64,000 nt of DNA from Phlegmacium glaucopus (lineage: Eukaryota > Basidiomycota > Agaricomycetes > Agaricales > Cortinariaceae). The number at the start of each line of letters is the position of its first letter. Positions within the stretch are counted from its first letter, which is position 1. The translations under genes were made by a program, and so were the position numbers. Under the pieces are notes generated by a model. The model searched no databases, had not been told where the DNA came from, and saw nothing but the letters and a program-made list of their open reading frames with translations. Location: the NCBI GenBank assembly GCA_015039465.1, contig MU130662.1:282058-346057 (forward strand), written 5' to 3'. Below, one piece after another: positions 45,969 through 57,633 of the stretch.

Positions 45969-47897
45969 TATAAATCATTGTTTGTGTTGTTATAAAACAC
46001 CAACCAGAGGGAACTGGACCAGACTTTAGGTCAGAATATCCCCCTGTGTTCATTTAGGGAAGGTATAACCAGAGACTAGTAAGCACACTTGGTTAGAAGA
46101 GAGTAGAGGAGGATGAGAATGAAGATCTTGGAAGGTGACTGAGGTAGAGGACGAGGATGAGGATGGGTAAGAAAGAGTCTTCAGTAAGACTATAGCAGTA
46201 GACAGTATAGGACAGTAACAGATAAAAGGCTGAAAAAGCGAACTTGAGGGAGGAATTCACTGGAACTCCACTGAGATGATGACTGTAGGGGACTAAGAAT
46301 GAATTGGGAGAAACTACCTATCCTGGTACAAAAGAGCAGTATTTATACCCTAAGGATGAGGCTATGTAGAACAATAAAAAGAAAGAAGTATGCGCTGTCA
46401 AAGGAAGAAAGATGAAGAGAGGACAGCTGTGAGAAGAAAAGAACAATGGAAAAGAAGAAGGAACAATAAAAAATCTGTAAAGTGTCAAAGTGCAAGAGAA
46501 AAGAAAAGAAGGCAGTGTACATAGTCCAATAGCAAAAATATATCAACTCCATAATAGGTGTGTGGTCATGTCAAAAATGTGAAAGGTCCTGAGTCAACAC
46601 TTGAAAGGTGCAGCCTTGTTCCCGAGAAAACACTACTTGCCCATGATCCCATGTTGCGCAGCCTTGATAACACTTGACACACTGTGAGAATAATCCTCTG
46701 CTGCTGATTCATCTGAAATTCCCGCCTAGTCATGATCCTCCTGGACTTCCTAAGTTATCATAAAGAGGGTGGGAAGGCTTCATGTACCATGTGAATGATG
46801 GTTTTGGCAGTGAATGATAAGATAAGAGGTAGATAATCAAGGATAGGGGACTGAGTGTGATCCAAGGGTGAGGGATGGCAAGATAGATGGCTGAAGCAAA
46901 AACTTGTGGGTCCATAGCCACAACAACAATGACAAAGCCTCTGACATAATGGGAGATGTGGATGATGCATCCATAAAGGGGCCGTTTGTTAAGTTTGAGA
47001 ACTCTATTCCGGAGTATCGGAGGGAGTTTGACCGGAACGGAACCATGGAACGGGAAAGGACCATAGCCTCAGTGTATGTGCTGTGCTACCCTAAACCTTC
47101 GTGTCCTAATTTCAGAGTAAGAACGGAACAGAGTGGAACCGGAAGTTGCAGTAACTTAGAGGAAGACAAGGAGGAGGAAACTATGTTGATATTCGAACTG
47201 AGGGAAAACATACAAGTTCGAGTACTTAAATAATAAAAGGAATTGCAACTGAAATATAAAGTATAAATATAATGTGCTGTGTTCTGCTCCTGAAAGGTCC
47301 TGCATTCTTGAGGTGAATAATCCATGGCTGGTGTGCTGACTGATAGTGGGAATGTGATGACAAAGAAATAGTGGTAGTGGCAAAGAAGTGGTAATGAGTG
47401 CGGAGTTTAGACGGAGGAGCCGGAATGACACGGAGTGGTCTTGGAGTTGAACGTAGAAGGAGTAGTTCGGGATGTGAGGGAAAGCACTGTACGGAGTACG
47501 GACTACCAGAGACAACTCTGACGGAGCTGGACTGGAGTAATGTATGACGGAATGTAACACCGTTCTTGAAATGATGGACCAAAGATATGATCAAATGTGA
47601 GCTGATGACCGATGTGAATAGTAGATTGATCGCTTTGCTGGATTGCTAGCCAAGGAACAAGTGGATGGTAGATGCTTAGGAGCATGTCAATAGTGTAAAC
47701 GATAGAGAGCATAGTGTGAGACATTGAGAATATGATGAGTGATGAGGATGATAATGTTGAACGAATGTTTTTATTGACCAGGAACATGATTCAGGGCCGC
47801 TTCCAAAATAGGTAAGTGAATTCAAAGTCCGCTTATTTTCATGATGGCAACTTTTAAGCTTTCTTCTCATGCTACCAATCAGTATTGGTGCACAATA
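45969..47897 (-). mobile_element. LTR-like element family B, copy 2, split by LTR-A
   Basis: Starts TATAAATCATTG and ends GTGCACAATA, with ccat on both sides (45965-45968, 47898-47901). The TATA-like GTATAAATAC is on minus at 46348-46339. LTR-A copy 5 interrupts it at 46987; copies 1 and 3 show the uninterrupted text GGGCCGTTCTTGAAATGATGG. Confidence 0.78.
46987..47559 (+). mobile_element. Solo LTR, family A, copy 5
   Basis: Ends TGTTAAGTTTGAG / GGAATGTAACA and 5-bp duplication ccgtt (46982-46986, 47560-47564). The empty sites in LTR-B copies 1 and 3 contain a single ccgtt, confirming the duplication. Confidence 0.93.
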
Positions 47898-47901
47898 CCA
47901 T

Positions 47902-49142
47902 TGAACCAATGCAAAAACCCTGGTAATTTGTATCTATAATTATCACATTACCCTAATAAACTAAACTACTAACTACTACTATGTAGAAAATTGAAGTGTT
48001 GGTTTGAAGTATACAATCTAGATGAGAGCGCTAATGAAGTGGAACTTAAGCTAGAGGTGGAATCCGCAGTATGTTGGTTCAAACCGATGGGGTATTCCAT
48101 CTCCAAAGGCTTAGTACTTATACATATGAGTTGTGGCTATGTTGATATGAGTACATATTGCTATTCACTACTAATTCCAGCTATCTACTCTGGTCCATAT
48201 CAATATGATCAGCTCGCACTGTAACTGATAATTTCAACATACTAACTAGTACTAAGTCCAAACTGGTGGTTGGTGGGTTGTTTGTCCATTGTACTCATTG
48301 TCATGTGTCTGTCATAGTTCAAGTACATTAGAATTAATTTAAATTTTAAAAAATACCTTCCAAAAGTGTAAGCAAGCTATGTATGTCAGGGATTACTCTG
48401 ATGGTTCCAAAAATGCAGGTCAGGCTGTCAACTTGAAGATAATGAATCATAAAGTATTTCATGAGCCATAGCTGGCATACCTTGGCCCATGATGTCGCTT
48501 ATGACACTCTTAAGTCATCATCTGTTTGTTTGTCATCCATTCATCTGTTCATCATCTGCTCATCTGTCCATTTGTTTGTCGTCCATCCATTCATCATCCA
48601 TCTGTTTGTCATCATTTGCTTGTTGTTTGGTCATCATTGTTTGTTTGTCATTTATTCATTGTTGTCATTTATTTGACATTGTTGTTTGTTTGTTGTTCAT
48701 TTGACATTGTTGCTTGGCATTATTTGTTAGTTGTCACTGTTGTAGTTTACATTAGAATTAAGTTAGGATTAGAAAACATACCTCTGGGGGGGGTAGTGGT
48801 CATCATTGTGATGTGGTGAGATGGTGTTGTCTCACATCTCAACAACTCACCCTTTGACTCAGAGTGATTATCGAGTCTTGATGCATAGAATACATATATG
48901 ACCTGTCAAGATCATCATCCAAGCTCTGGTATTGACAGTAGCAGCTGCAGCACTCGTGAACATGCTAATCAATGCTCACAGTAATGCCAGTGACCCCAAA
49001 TAACTTGTGCGCTTGCAGCTGCACCAGAAACAGGAATGGATAGCATGGGATCAATGGTGTTTGTGTCGCCGATCAATGTCGAAGTTCAGAGCTTGAAACC
49101 AGAGCATCATTGATGGTCTGCAGCTGCACCAGAAATGGGAAC
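47902..49142. other. Spacer with simple repeats
   Basis: No gene. 48500-48730 is a T-rich array of TCATCTGTTTG, CATTCATC and GTTTGTTGTC words. 49021-49140 shares a ~100-bp unit (CACCAGAAA...GGATAGCATGGGATCA) with 51024-51120, a tandem repeat now separated by LTR-A copy 6. ORFs here (48461-48819) are products of the repeats. Confidence 0.65.
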
Positions 49143-51023
49143 TGTTAAGTTTAAAACAAGGAAGTCACGTCGGAGTTACTCCGGAACAGTAAGCGGAAAG
49201 GACATTGGCCTCAGTGTGTGTGCTGTGCCGCCCAGCTCCTAAGGTGTCCTGATTTCGGAACGGAAGAAGAAGTAATAAGACGGAAGACCTCAGTGACTTA
49301 GAGGACAAACAAGAGGAGGAAACAAAGTTGATATTTGAACTGAGGGAAAACATACAAGTTCGAGTACTTTAAATATAAAAGGAATTGCAACCGAAATATA
49401 GAATATAAATATAAGTGCTGCGTTCTGCTCCCGGAAAAGGTCCTGCATTCTTGGGTGAATAATCCATGGCTGGTGTGCTGACTGATAGTGGGAAAGTGAT
49501 GACAAAGGAATAGTTGTTATGACAAAGGTGTGGTAAGGTGTTTGGGATATCGTCGGAAGAGTCGGAGTGATACGGAGAAGTCTCGGAGTCGGACGTAGGA
49601 GGAGTAGAGTCGGAGACAAGGGAAAGTACTGGAACGGAGTACGGACTACTGGAAACAACTCCGTCGGAGTCGGACCGGTATAAATCGTTGTTGTTGTTGT
49701 ATATAAACACCAACCAGAGAGCAGTGGACCAGACCTTAGGTCAAGAGACTCCCTGTTGTTCGTTTAGGGAAGGTATAACCTTGACTTGTAACACACAGAG
49801 GTAAGGGGAAAGAATAGAGATGAGAAGGAGGAGGATGAGGATGAATGAGGAAGAGTCTTCAGTAAGACTATAGTAATTGACAGTGGGGATAGATTGACAG
49901 TTAAAGGCAGAAAAAGCGAACTTGAGGAAGGAATTCACTGGAATTCCACTGAGATGATGAAAGTGGGGGGTAAGAATGAATTGAACTTAACTACCTATCC
50001 TGGTACAAAAGAGCAGTATTTATACCCTAAGGATGAGGCTATGTAAAACAATAAAAAGAAACAAAGTACGCGCTGTCAAAGGAAGAAAGATAAAGAGAGG
50101 ACAGCTGCGAGAAGAAAAGAACAATGGAAAAGAAGAAGGAACAATAAAAAAATCTGTAAAGTGTCAAAGTGCGAGAGAAAAGAAAAGAAGGCAGTGTACA
50201 TAGTCCAATAGCAAAAATATATCGACTCCAAAGGCGTGTGGTCATGTCAAAAATGTGAAAGGTCCTGAGTCAACACTTGAAAGGCGCAGCCTTGTTCCCG
50301 AGAAAATACTACTTGCCCATGATCCCATGTCGCGCAGCCTTGATAACACTTGACACACTGCGAGAATAAACCTCTGCTGCTGATTCATCTGCAATTCCTG
50401 CTTAGTCGTGATCCTCCTGGACTTCCTAAATTGTCATAAAGAGGGTGGGAAGGCTTCAGGTACCGCGTGAATGATGGTTTTGGCAGTGAATGATAAGATA
50501 AGAGGTAGATGAGTGAGGATAGGGGACTGAGTGAGATCCAGGAGCGAGGTATGGCAAGATAGATAGCTGAGGAGAAGACTTGTGGGTCCATAGCCACAAC
50601 AACGATGACAAAGCCTTTGACATAATGGGAGATGTAGCTGATGCGTCCATAAACGGGCCGTTCTTGAAATGATGGGCCATAGATGCGATCAAATGCGAGC
50701 CGATGACCGATGCGAATAGTAGAGTGATCGCTTTGTTGAATCGCTAGCCAAGGAACGAATGGATGGTAGATGTTAAGGAGCATGTCAATGGTGTAAATGA
50801 TGGATAGCATAGTGGAAGACATTGAGGATATGATGAGCGATGAGGATGTTATCGTTGAACGAATGGTTTTGTTGACCAGGAACGCGATTCAGGGCCGCTT
50901 CCAAAATAGGTAAGCAAATTCAAAGTCCGCTTATTTTCATGATGGCGACTTTTAAGCTTTCTTCTCACGCTACCAATCAGTATTGGTGCGCGACACCGGA
51001 GTAACGTGTGACGGAATGTAACA
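49143..51023 (+). mobile_element. Solo LTR, family A, copy 6, split by LTR-B
   Basis: Starts TGTTAAGTTTAAAAC (49143) and ends GGAATGTAACA (51023); pieces 49143-49678 and 51000-51023 are joined when LTR-B copy 3 and one ccgg are removed. Flanking pentamers do not match. It lies in a ~100-bp tandem repeat, so the duplication may have been altered by recombination. Confidence 0.85.
49679..50995 (-). mobile_element. LTR-like element family B, copy 3
   Basis: Starts TATAAATCGTTG and ends GTGCGCGACA; ccgg on both sides (49675-49678, 50996-50999). Minus-strand TATA-like GTATAAATAC at 50025-50016. Minus-strand ends are TGTCGC... and ...CGATTTATA. It is the CpG-richest copy, so probably closest to the active sequence. 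Confidence 0.78.
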
Positions 51024-51892
51024 CCAGAAATGGGAACAGATAGCATGGGATCAGCGGTGTTTGTGTTGCCGATTGATGTCAAAGTTGCTGGTTCAGAGCT
51101 AGAAACCAGGGCATTGTTGATGGTCAGAGATGAATATTTTAATTTCTTGTATTTGTTAATTTTCTTGAGAGTGTGTAGTTGAACAGAGTTGTGGTGAGAA
51201 ATCAAGGTGGGTGGTGGAGTCAAAGAAGATCTGTCATTGTAAAACTGTTGTTGTCATCATCATAGTGCATTAAAATGAGAAACTTACTAAAACTAAGTAC
51301 CCCCAGTGGTTGTTGGTGTTGTTGGCATTGTTGTTAGCATTGTTGTTAGCATTTTTGACATTGTCACTGTTGACATTGCTAAGTGGCTGAGATTTTTCAA
51401 ACTCCAACTCCCAAAGCTTCAGTTCTTTCGGTTCTCGGTTCTTGTGTTGGTTTGGAACTGAACTTTGGCATCACTAGCTGAGAGTGTTGCTAGTGTGATG
51501 AACTACATACCTAAGTGTGGGAATTCACTGATGTTGTTGCCAACTGCTTGCCATTTGTTCAAAATCAAAATTTGGGCAAGCCAAGTGGGTAGTATTAGTA
51601 CCTATTGGTACTGTGAGTGTGTAATCCTTGGTCCTACCACCAAATGGTCCATCACTGGTCATTGTATAAGATACCTACCCAAAAGCCTTGGCCTGAGCCT
51701 GAGCCAAGCCCAAGCCTTACTGTTATTTGGCCTATGGCTTGGGCCTGGCTTTTCCTCAAGCCCAAGCCCTTGAAAGCCAGGCCTAAGCCACAGTATCCAG
51801 GCTGAGCCAAGCCATAACATCACTATTCACAACACCATCCCATTGGCCGCCCTCATTTCCCATCACACATATCACCCCTTTTAAGCCGCATC

Positions 51893-52701
51893 TGTTAGGG
51901 GACACCCAATTTCAAGCCCAACTCCCAACTCCCAATTGGGCCTGGACCCAATCTCACTCCCAAACCCAATCTCACTCCCAAACCCAATCTCACTCCCAAA
52001 CCCAACTCAACTCCCAAATATCTACATTTCACCTCAGCAAATTTGATTGCTCGTCTGTTAGGGGATACCTTATTGTATCTTTCTCTATGCATGCTTAGTA
52101 TGTATTTACCTTCACTTACTCTATGATCGTATCCTATACCACATCCCTCATCCTACTCCTTGTGTGCATCCCCTTATTGTTGTAGTAGTAGTCCCTTTGC
52201 CAATGACATCATAACTGATGTCATGTGTATATTTGGTTTTACCTTGCCCTACCTTCTATCACATCCTAGCCGCATATAGTTGAATTAGCTCTCATGCTTG
52301 TAGTATATAGGCATAAGGTGGTTATCTTCAATAACCACCTTTGTATTAAACTTGATTCCTGGGTTACACATCCTCTAACATTGTCCAAACCAATTGGGCC
52401 CGACTCTACCACAACTCCCAATTGAACCCAACCCAAACCAAACTTACGACTTTGTAATTATTATTTCATTATTTTACATGACACCACTTTTATTATTTTA
52501 TTCTTGTATCATTTACTTATTTATTTTCATATGTCCATTATGTCCATATCTGTACTTAAATAGCTCCTCACCTTAGCAGGGATCCCTATCTTTTCCTTTT
52601 AGGATCCCCTGCTAGGTGAGTTAGTTATAGTCACATTTATAATATATTAATTTAGGATCCCCTGCTAGCTTGACTAAGTCAGCATCACAGTTGCCCTAAC
52701 A
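51893..52701 (+). mobile_element. Solo LTR, family F, copy c, carrying LTR-G
   Basis: Ends TGTTAGGGGACACCC / GTTGCCCTAACA and duplication gcatc (51888-51892, 52702-52706). The internal CCCAATCTCACTCCCAAAC repeat (51948-52010) matches the expanded words of copy b. LTR-G is nested at 52056-52380. Confidence 0.9.
52056..52380 (+). mobile_element. Solo LTR, family G (copia-like ends), nested in family F
   Basis: Starts TGTTAGGGGATACC and ends ACATCCTCTAACA, 325 bp, flanked by tcgtc (52051-52055) and ttgtc (52381-52385), a CpG-to-TpG difference. Near its end an inverted repeat AAGGTGGTTAT / ATAACCACCTT (52315-52343) can form a stem. Superfamily is inferred only from TGTTAG...CTAACA ends. Confidence 0.8.
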
Positions 52702-52706
52702 GCATC

Positions 52707-53978
52707 ACCTTAGCAGTCAGGGTCCACCAGCACCTACATTTAGTTGGGTTTATCAGTCTGCCCAAGATTTTGAATTGCTGAGTCGACACTAACAAGAAGA
52801 CAACATCTTGATGGAGGGGATGATAAAATCAAATAGGTGGGGGGGAACCCCAAATTCTTCCCTTAATCTAGCTTCTCAGAACATAACAACATATCTATAG
52901 GTATCCTACATTGTTTTCATTTACTCAATTCTCAATGATTACCAAATGCATGTGTAGTACTCTTTGTCACATTTTTAAAGTGTCTTCCATTGAATTTGAG
53001 TCCAAGGTTGACTGAGTGGAGCTCATCAGTAGTGAAGCTGTTAAAGAGATGTTGATATATGTTGTTGGATGAGTTAAAGTCCATTCACTGCATTCATGAG
53101 TTGGTTTTGCAGTGAACCATGGTTAGAGACAAGATATTTCTTTTCTTATGTAATATTACCTCAGTCGTGTCAGTATCAGTATCAGTATCCACCCCCAGCA
53201 TTAGTAATGAGCCATAAATTCCGTGTACAAATAAAATATTTTTGGAGCAGTGAATAAGTTTGTGGGGATACCAAAATGTTTTTGGGGCAGCCTAATAATA
53301 TGTGGGCAGTAACAAAAAAAAATTGAGGCAGTGAAATAAACATTTAGGCACATATTTAAATGTTCTGGGAGCACCTAAAATATTTGGGGCCTTCATAATG
53401 TTGAAGGAATTTACAATATAATATTTTGGGGGAGTTAAAATATTTTCGCAAACAAAATATATTTCTGTGGGCAAAATTATATAATGTTTGAATACTTCCC
53501 CACTTTACCAAGCATAACTAAAGCATGGCTTTCTTTTTTTTTGAGCCTGGGAGGTGGTGGGAAGTGGTAGATATCAACAATTTTGCATGTCTGGTCCTGT
53601 TGCATGTCCCAACCATATATAGTAGATACACGGAACTCAAAAAAAAATCTCAGGCATTGCAAGTGTTATCGTCTCAAAAAATGTTCCTTACTTTTGACAC
53701 TACCAGATCTCACTGGCAATTACACATTCCTCACAAGTGTGACAATGTGCATTTTCATGGTGGCTGTGTTCTTATTGATGGGCCATCAATGGTAATGTCC
53801 TAGACTCATGACCAGTTGGAGAATGAGGATGGGTGGAGAGAATCCTTAATTCTCCAACTGGTACAGCTGAGTTTAAAATGGGGGGGGTAGCAACTATGAT
53901 CAAACACCTGTCAGGAATTGTTAAGAGTCTCCTTATATAGTATTGTAAGGAACGGAGTTTGTTCACACGAGCAAGCAC
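52707..53978. other. Repeat-derived spacer
   Basis: 53222-53530 is the inverse of 38131-38410, a dispersed repeat. 53165-53190 has (CAGTAT) repeats. No protein motif was found; ORF 53525-53803 has a poly-Phe start from a T run and is not credible. Confidence 0.55.
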
Positions 53979-53986
53979 ATCAAGCA

Positions 53987-54504
53987 TAGTGATGGGCAGG
54001 GGTTTGGGAAACCCCTGGGGTACAAGGGTAAGGGTAAGGGTAAGGAGGGTCAGGGTCAGGGTACAGATTTTTTGACCCTTGAAAAACCCTTACCCTTCTG
54101 GAGGGGTCAGGGTATTTTTTGGGAATTTTTATTTCTCTGATATCAGAGTGATCTAACTGCTGTGTATCTATAAAATTGACTTTAAATCAGAGAAAAAGCA
54201 ATCTAAAGAGGCCTCACTGCTATCACAACAATCAGTAGCTTAAAATACTAGTCAAACCCTCTCTATTTCATTTAAAATCTATTGCTAAACACCTTTAACA
54301 CCCTGAACATGTTTTAAATAATAGCTACTTTGAAGGCTCCTTTGCTTGCACTAAACCCTGCTGGGGTTTCTTACCCTCCAACCCCTCAGAAACCCTTACC
54401 CTTACCCTCCAAAACCCTTACCCTCAGCCAAGGGTAAGGGTTTTTGGAGGGTAAGGGTAAGGGTCAGCCTGATTCCACCCCGGGGTTACCCTTGACCATC
54501 ACTA
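53987..54504. mobile_element. hAT-like non-autonomous element with GGGTAAG-word arms
   Basis: TIRs TAGTGATGGGCAGGGG / CATCACTA and perfect 8-bp duplication atcaagca (53979-53986, 54505-54512). The left arm has tandem GGGTAAGGGTAAGG and GGGTCAGGGTCAGG; the right arm has CCCTTACCCTTACC and, nearer the end, GGGTAAGGGTAAGGG. The words resemble degenerate telomere repeats, but the TIRs and duplication show a transposon. Confidence 0.9.
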
Positions 54505-54512
54505 ATCAAGCA

Positions 54513-55659
54513 TACACACAAAAGACTGCCTGCCTTGGGAATTGTCATGTGTGACTATTCCTGTTCTGGAAAAGGAACACACAGGAGAAAGGGGGCATGG
54601 GCAGGACTGGGCTTGCACAAGAGAAAATGAAAATGAAGGCAACCAAAAAGAGCTAGCATGCTCTCAAAATTAATTAAAGCAGAACAAATTTTCTTAAAGA
54701 TCAGTAGTGCTAAAAAAATTCATTTTAAAACTTCCTGTTCCTCTACATATAAAAGTAGCTTGTATTTACTGTAGAAAGGCAGTGGAAAAGTCCCCCTCAT
54801 AGATAGACTCAGACTCAGAACTCATTCTCAAAAAGGGCTTCAAAAACTCTTTACTGCATTACTCTTATAATAACAAACACATTGCTCATATAACTTTGCA
54901 ATTGTTAGTGTAATTGCACATCACCTGACTTAAGTGCCTGCACCATCAGATATTATTCCTGACTTACCCTCACAAATATCCTATGACTACCCTTTTGGGT
55001 GTTCAATGTATTCTACTATTACAGTATGATACCAATTGAAGTAATTGATATTCTGGAATCTCTGGCCTAAAAATAAAGTTGTGTTGCTTTGCGTACCATT
55101 CAATAAGTCTTTTCCAAAACTGCTGGGCATGTGGATTGAAAAATTGTATAGTACAGTACTTGAAGTTACTCTCAGGACTAAAATGTATTGGGATATGACG
55201 AGCAAATATGCTATGAAACCCATAAGCACCCAATATGGAAACACTGTTGTCTCCATAAATATGTATGGATTTCACCTTTATGATTACCGTTTGTTTATTC
55301 ACAATGGCCTGTGGTGCATTCCCCACTGCCACCAATATACTTTTGATTTCACGAGCATTGTGCTCTTATTTTCCTTACCTTTTATGTCTTGTTTTATTGT
55401 CTATGCATAGTCTAACCATTATCAGGCACAAATGGAATGTGCCTGCTTGATTTGTATATAAATCTTGTAGTTAATACAAGCTCACTTAGTCATTTGGCAG
55501 CAAACAACTGAGGTGAGCATTACTTCATCTTCATCATTACATCTTCTTATTACTTCTTTACCTAGCTTTGTACTCTAGGTGTGTAGTGAATAAATACTTA
55601 GTCATTTGCACAGCAAACAATGAGCTTCATACTCTAGGAAATCCAACAAAATGATGACC
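54513..55659. other. Spacer with one unassigned minus-strand ORF (55003-55335)
   Basis: Minus-strand 55335-55003 encodes 110 residues including FARHIPIHFSPESNFKYC and FFNPHAQQFWKRLIEWYAK, with protein-like composition (Trp, Tyr, His) unlike the surrounding ORFs. I recognise no family. It could be an exon remnant of a lost gene. The rest of the stretch is AT-rich with no feature. Confidence 0.4.
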
Positions 55660-56025
55660 AACAGACCTAGTGATGCTGAAGTTCAGTTCAGTCTGGTTCT
55701 CCCAGGATTTTGGTGAACTGTGAACTGGACCTATGGTTCAGTTCAGCCAAAGGCCTGAACTTTGAACTGGACCATCAGTTCAGGTTCAAACAGGTTTGAA
55801 CCTATGAAATTTCCCATGCATTTTAGTGCCCAAAAGCAGCTGAAATTAGGTTCTTGAAAATTTGAAGGCAATTCTAATAACAATCCAACTCTTTTCAAAG
55901 GCATTTTACATAGTCTAGGATCAGGTTTATGGTATGATTATTGGTGTGTCATCACTGTAACAGCCATAAATAGATAAGAATGGAGACCAAGAGTCCTCAG
56001 AGATTGTCATACATTTACCAACAAC

Positions 56026-56427
56026 TGTTACGAACTTTCTTTTCCTTTTTCTTATCTCCACCAAACACATGCCTGTTTCACATACACACACACTATGCTC
56101 TCTTTTCATCCCCGCTCCACATGCTTTCCTTTCTCTTTTCATATGTTTCATCTATTCTTACACATGCATACCCTCTTACATGTGGACGTTTCACCTATCC
56201 ACAACTCTCTTCTTTTCACTATAAATACATTATTTACTACTCAATGTAATGGTAGCTAATTCTTGAGAATCTACTGCTGGTTGCTCTACTCTCGAACTTC
56301 CTCAAACTCCTAAGACTCTGCTTCGAGAACTATCTCTTAGTACTCTTTTGAGCTCATTGAACAAATGAACAATCTCTTATATGACTGTTTACAGCCAGAA
56401 GCCTCTGAACCGTTCGAAGTTGTAACA
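56026..56427 (+). repeat. 5' LTR of the Ty3 element
   Basis: TGTTACGAACTTTC...GTTGTAACA, 402 bp. TATAAATACATTATTTACT at 56220-56238 is a probable TATA box and transcription start region. It differs from the 3' LTR at about 15 positions, nearly all C/T or G/A and many at CpG, so age estimates from it would be inflated. Confidence 0.92.
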
Positions 56428-56622
56428 AAAGAATTAGCTACAGTATTCCTACATGCTCTCTTCTTAGAAGCGTTGGTTATAACTAGCCAAATCCAAAACC
56501 GAAACACCAACAAACCAACCTGAACGAATACTGTGAAAAGTTAAATACTTGATCCAGTATAAGAAGATAGAGCAAGGACTTCTACACTTCTAAAAACAGA
56601 CGAATTGAAACCGAACAAAACA

Positions 56623-57633
56623 ATGGCTGGAGAATCATCTACCGCTCCCCATATTCCGAAAGAGTTAAACATCAACAAGCCGATGCCCTTTTCTGGCGAC
56701 AGATGCAAAGTCAAAACATTTCTCTAAGAATGCAAAATTTACCTGTCTGTCAACGACAAAGTCTACTTCACCGATGGCCCGAAAATTGCATTCATCCTGT
56801 CCTTCATGAACGATGGAGAAGCAGGTCAATGGAAAGAAACCTGGATCGACAGCATTACAAATGCAGAAGGAGACATCGTCCTCCCAACTCTTGCCACCTT
56901 CTATGAAATCATCGCTGAACAATTCAAAGAAGCAAACCGAACCCAAGATGCGATGCACAAACTGACCCTCCTGAGACAAGGAAAGAAGTCAGCTGAACAA
57001 ATTTCCACCAAATTCTCCCTGTTAACAAGACAAGCTGGACTTGAAGAGAAAACCAAATCAGACAACCTCCACTTAATCCACATGTTCCGAAAAATTCTGA
57101 ATCCATCCCTGACACGAAAAATCTTGCTATCCCTTGACGTCCCCATGACTATCAAAGGCTGGAAAAACAGAGCGATTCAATACAATTCACAATACCAATT
57201 CGCGATGGCAATTTTGTCATCAGAACAACTGAACAAGAAACCCTATGACCCAGTATACAGAGAAGAGAAACCAAAATACGAAGGAAGAAATTGGTCCTCC
57301 AACAACAGACAAAACAACCCAGACGCTATGGACGTCGACGCAATGAGTTACGAGAAGCGAGGAGAATACATGCGAAAAGGCCTGTGCTTCAAATGTGATG
57401 GGCCCGGTCACATTTCCAGAGACTGCAAAGAGAAGAAGGGAGGATACCAAGGGAACAAAAGCCAAGGATCCTCGAACTACCGAAACAACCAGAAGAAACT
57501 CTCAGTCAAAGACATCCATTCCTTGATCAAAGGATTATCTCGAGACAAACATGAAAAACTCGCCAACCTTCAACTCAGCATCAACGAAGATGAAAAGATA
57601 GTAGAAGTTGATGACCATGAGGATTTTCAATGA
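56623..57633 (+). pseudogene. Ty3 gag (capsid and nucleocapsid) with one in-frame stop
   Basis: Starts MAGESSTAPHIPKELNINKP at ATG 56623 and ends at TGA 57631-57633. A single TAA at 56725-56727 interrupts an otherwise open frame where Gln would fit (CAA to TAA). The capsid-like part contains KETWIDSITNAEGD and a helical segment; the nucleocapsid knuckle CFKCDGPGHISRDC (57385-57426) is a CX2CX4HX4C motif. Gag forms the particle and binds element RNA. The pol ATG lies in ATGA overlapping the gag stop. Confidence 0.9.

Larger units (their letters stand above)
45829..51476. mobile_element. hAT-like non-autonomous element with GTTCAG-word arms, inner shell
   Basis: Left end TAGTGTTACCAAAGTTCAG, right end CTGAACTTTGGCATCACTA. 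Flanking gctgagac (45818-45825, three bases from the end) and gctgagag (51477-51484) agree at 7 of 8. Arms repeat GTTCAGTTCAG, GAACTGGAACTG and GTTCTGTTGG. It holds LTR-B copy 2 with LTR-A inside, unrelated spacer with simple repeats, and LTR-A copy 6 with LTR-B inside. Confidence 0.75.
45577..51825. mobile_element. hAT-like non-autonomous element with GCTTGGC-word arms, outer shell of a nest
   Basis: TIRs TAGTGATG / CATCACTA and perfect 8-bp duplication ttcacaac (45569-45576, 51826-51833). Arms 45577-45750 and 51675-51825 repeat GGCTTGGGC, GAGCTGAGC and GGCCTGAGCC in complementary order. The element itself is short; 5.7 kb in the middle is another hAT-like element with four LTR insertions. 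Confidence 0.87.

Noticed and set aside
48461..48819. Overlapping ORFs rich in Ser/His/Leu/Cys
   Set aside because: They are three-frame readings of a T-rich simple repeat.
53987..54504. GGGTAAGGG arrays as an interstitial telomere
   Set aside because: TAGTGATG/CATCACTA ends with a perfect 8-bp duplication show that they are arms of a transposable element.
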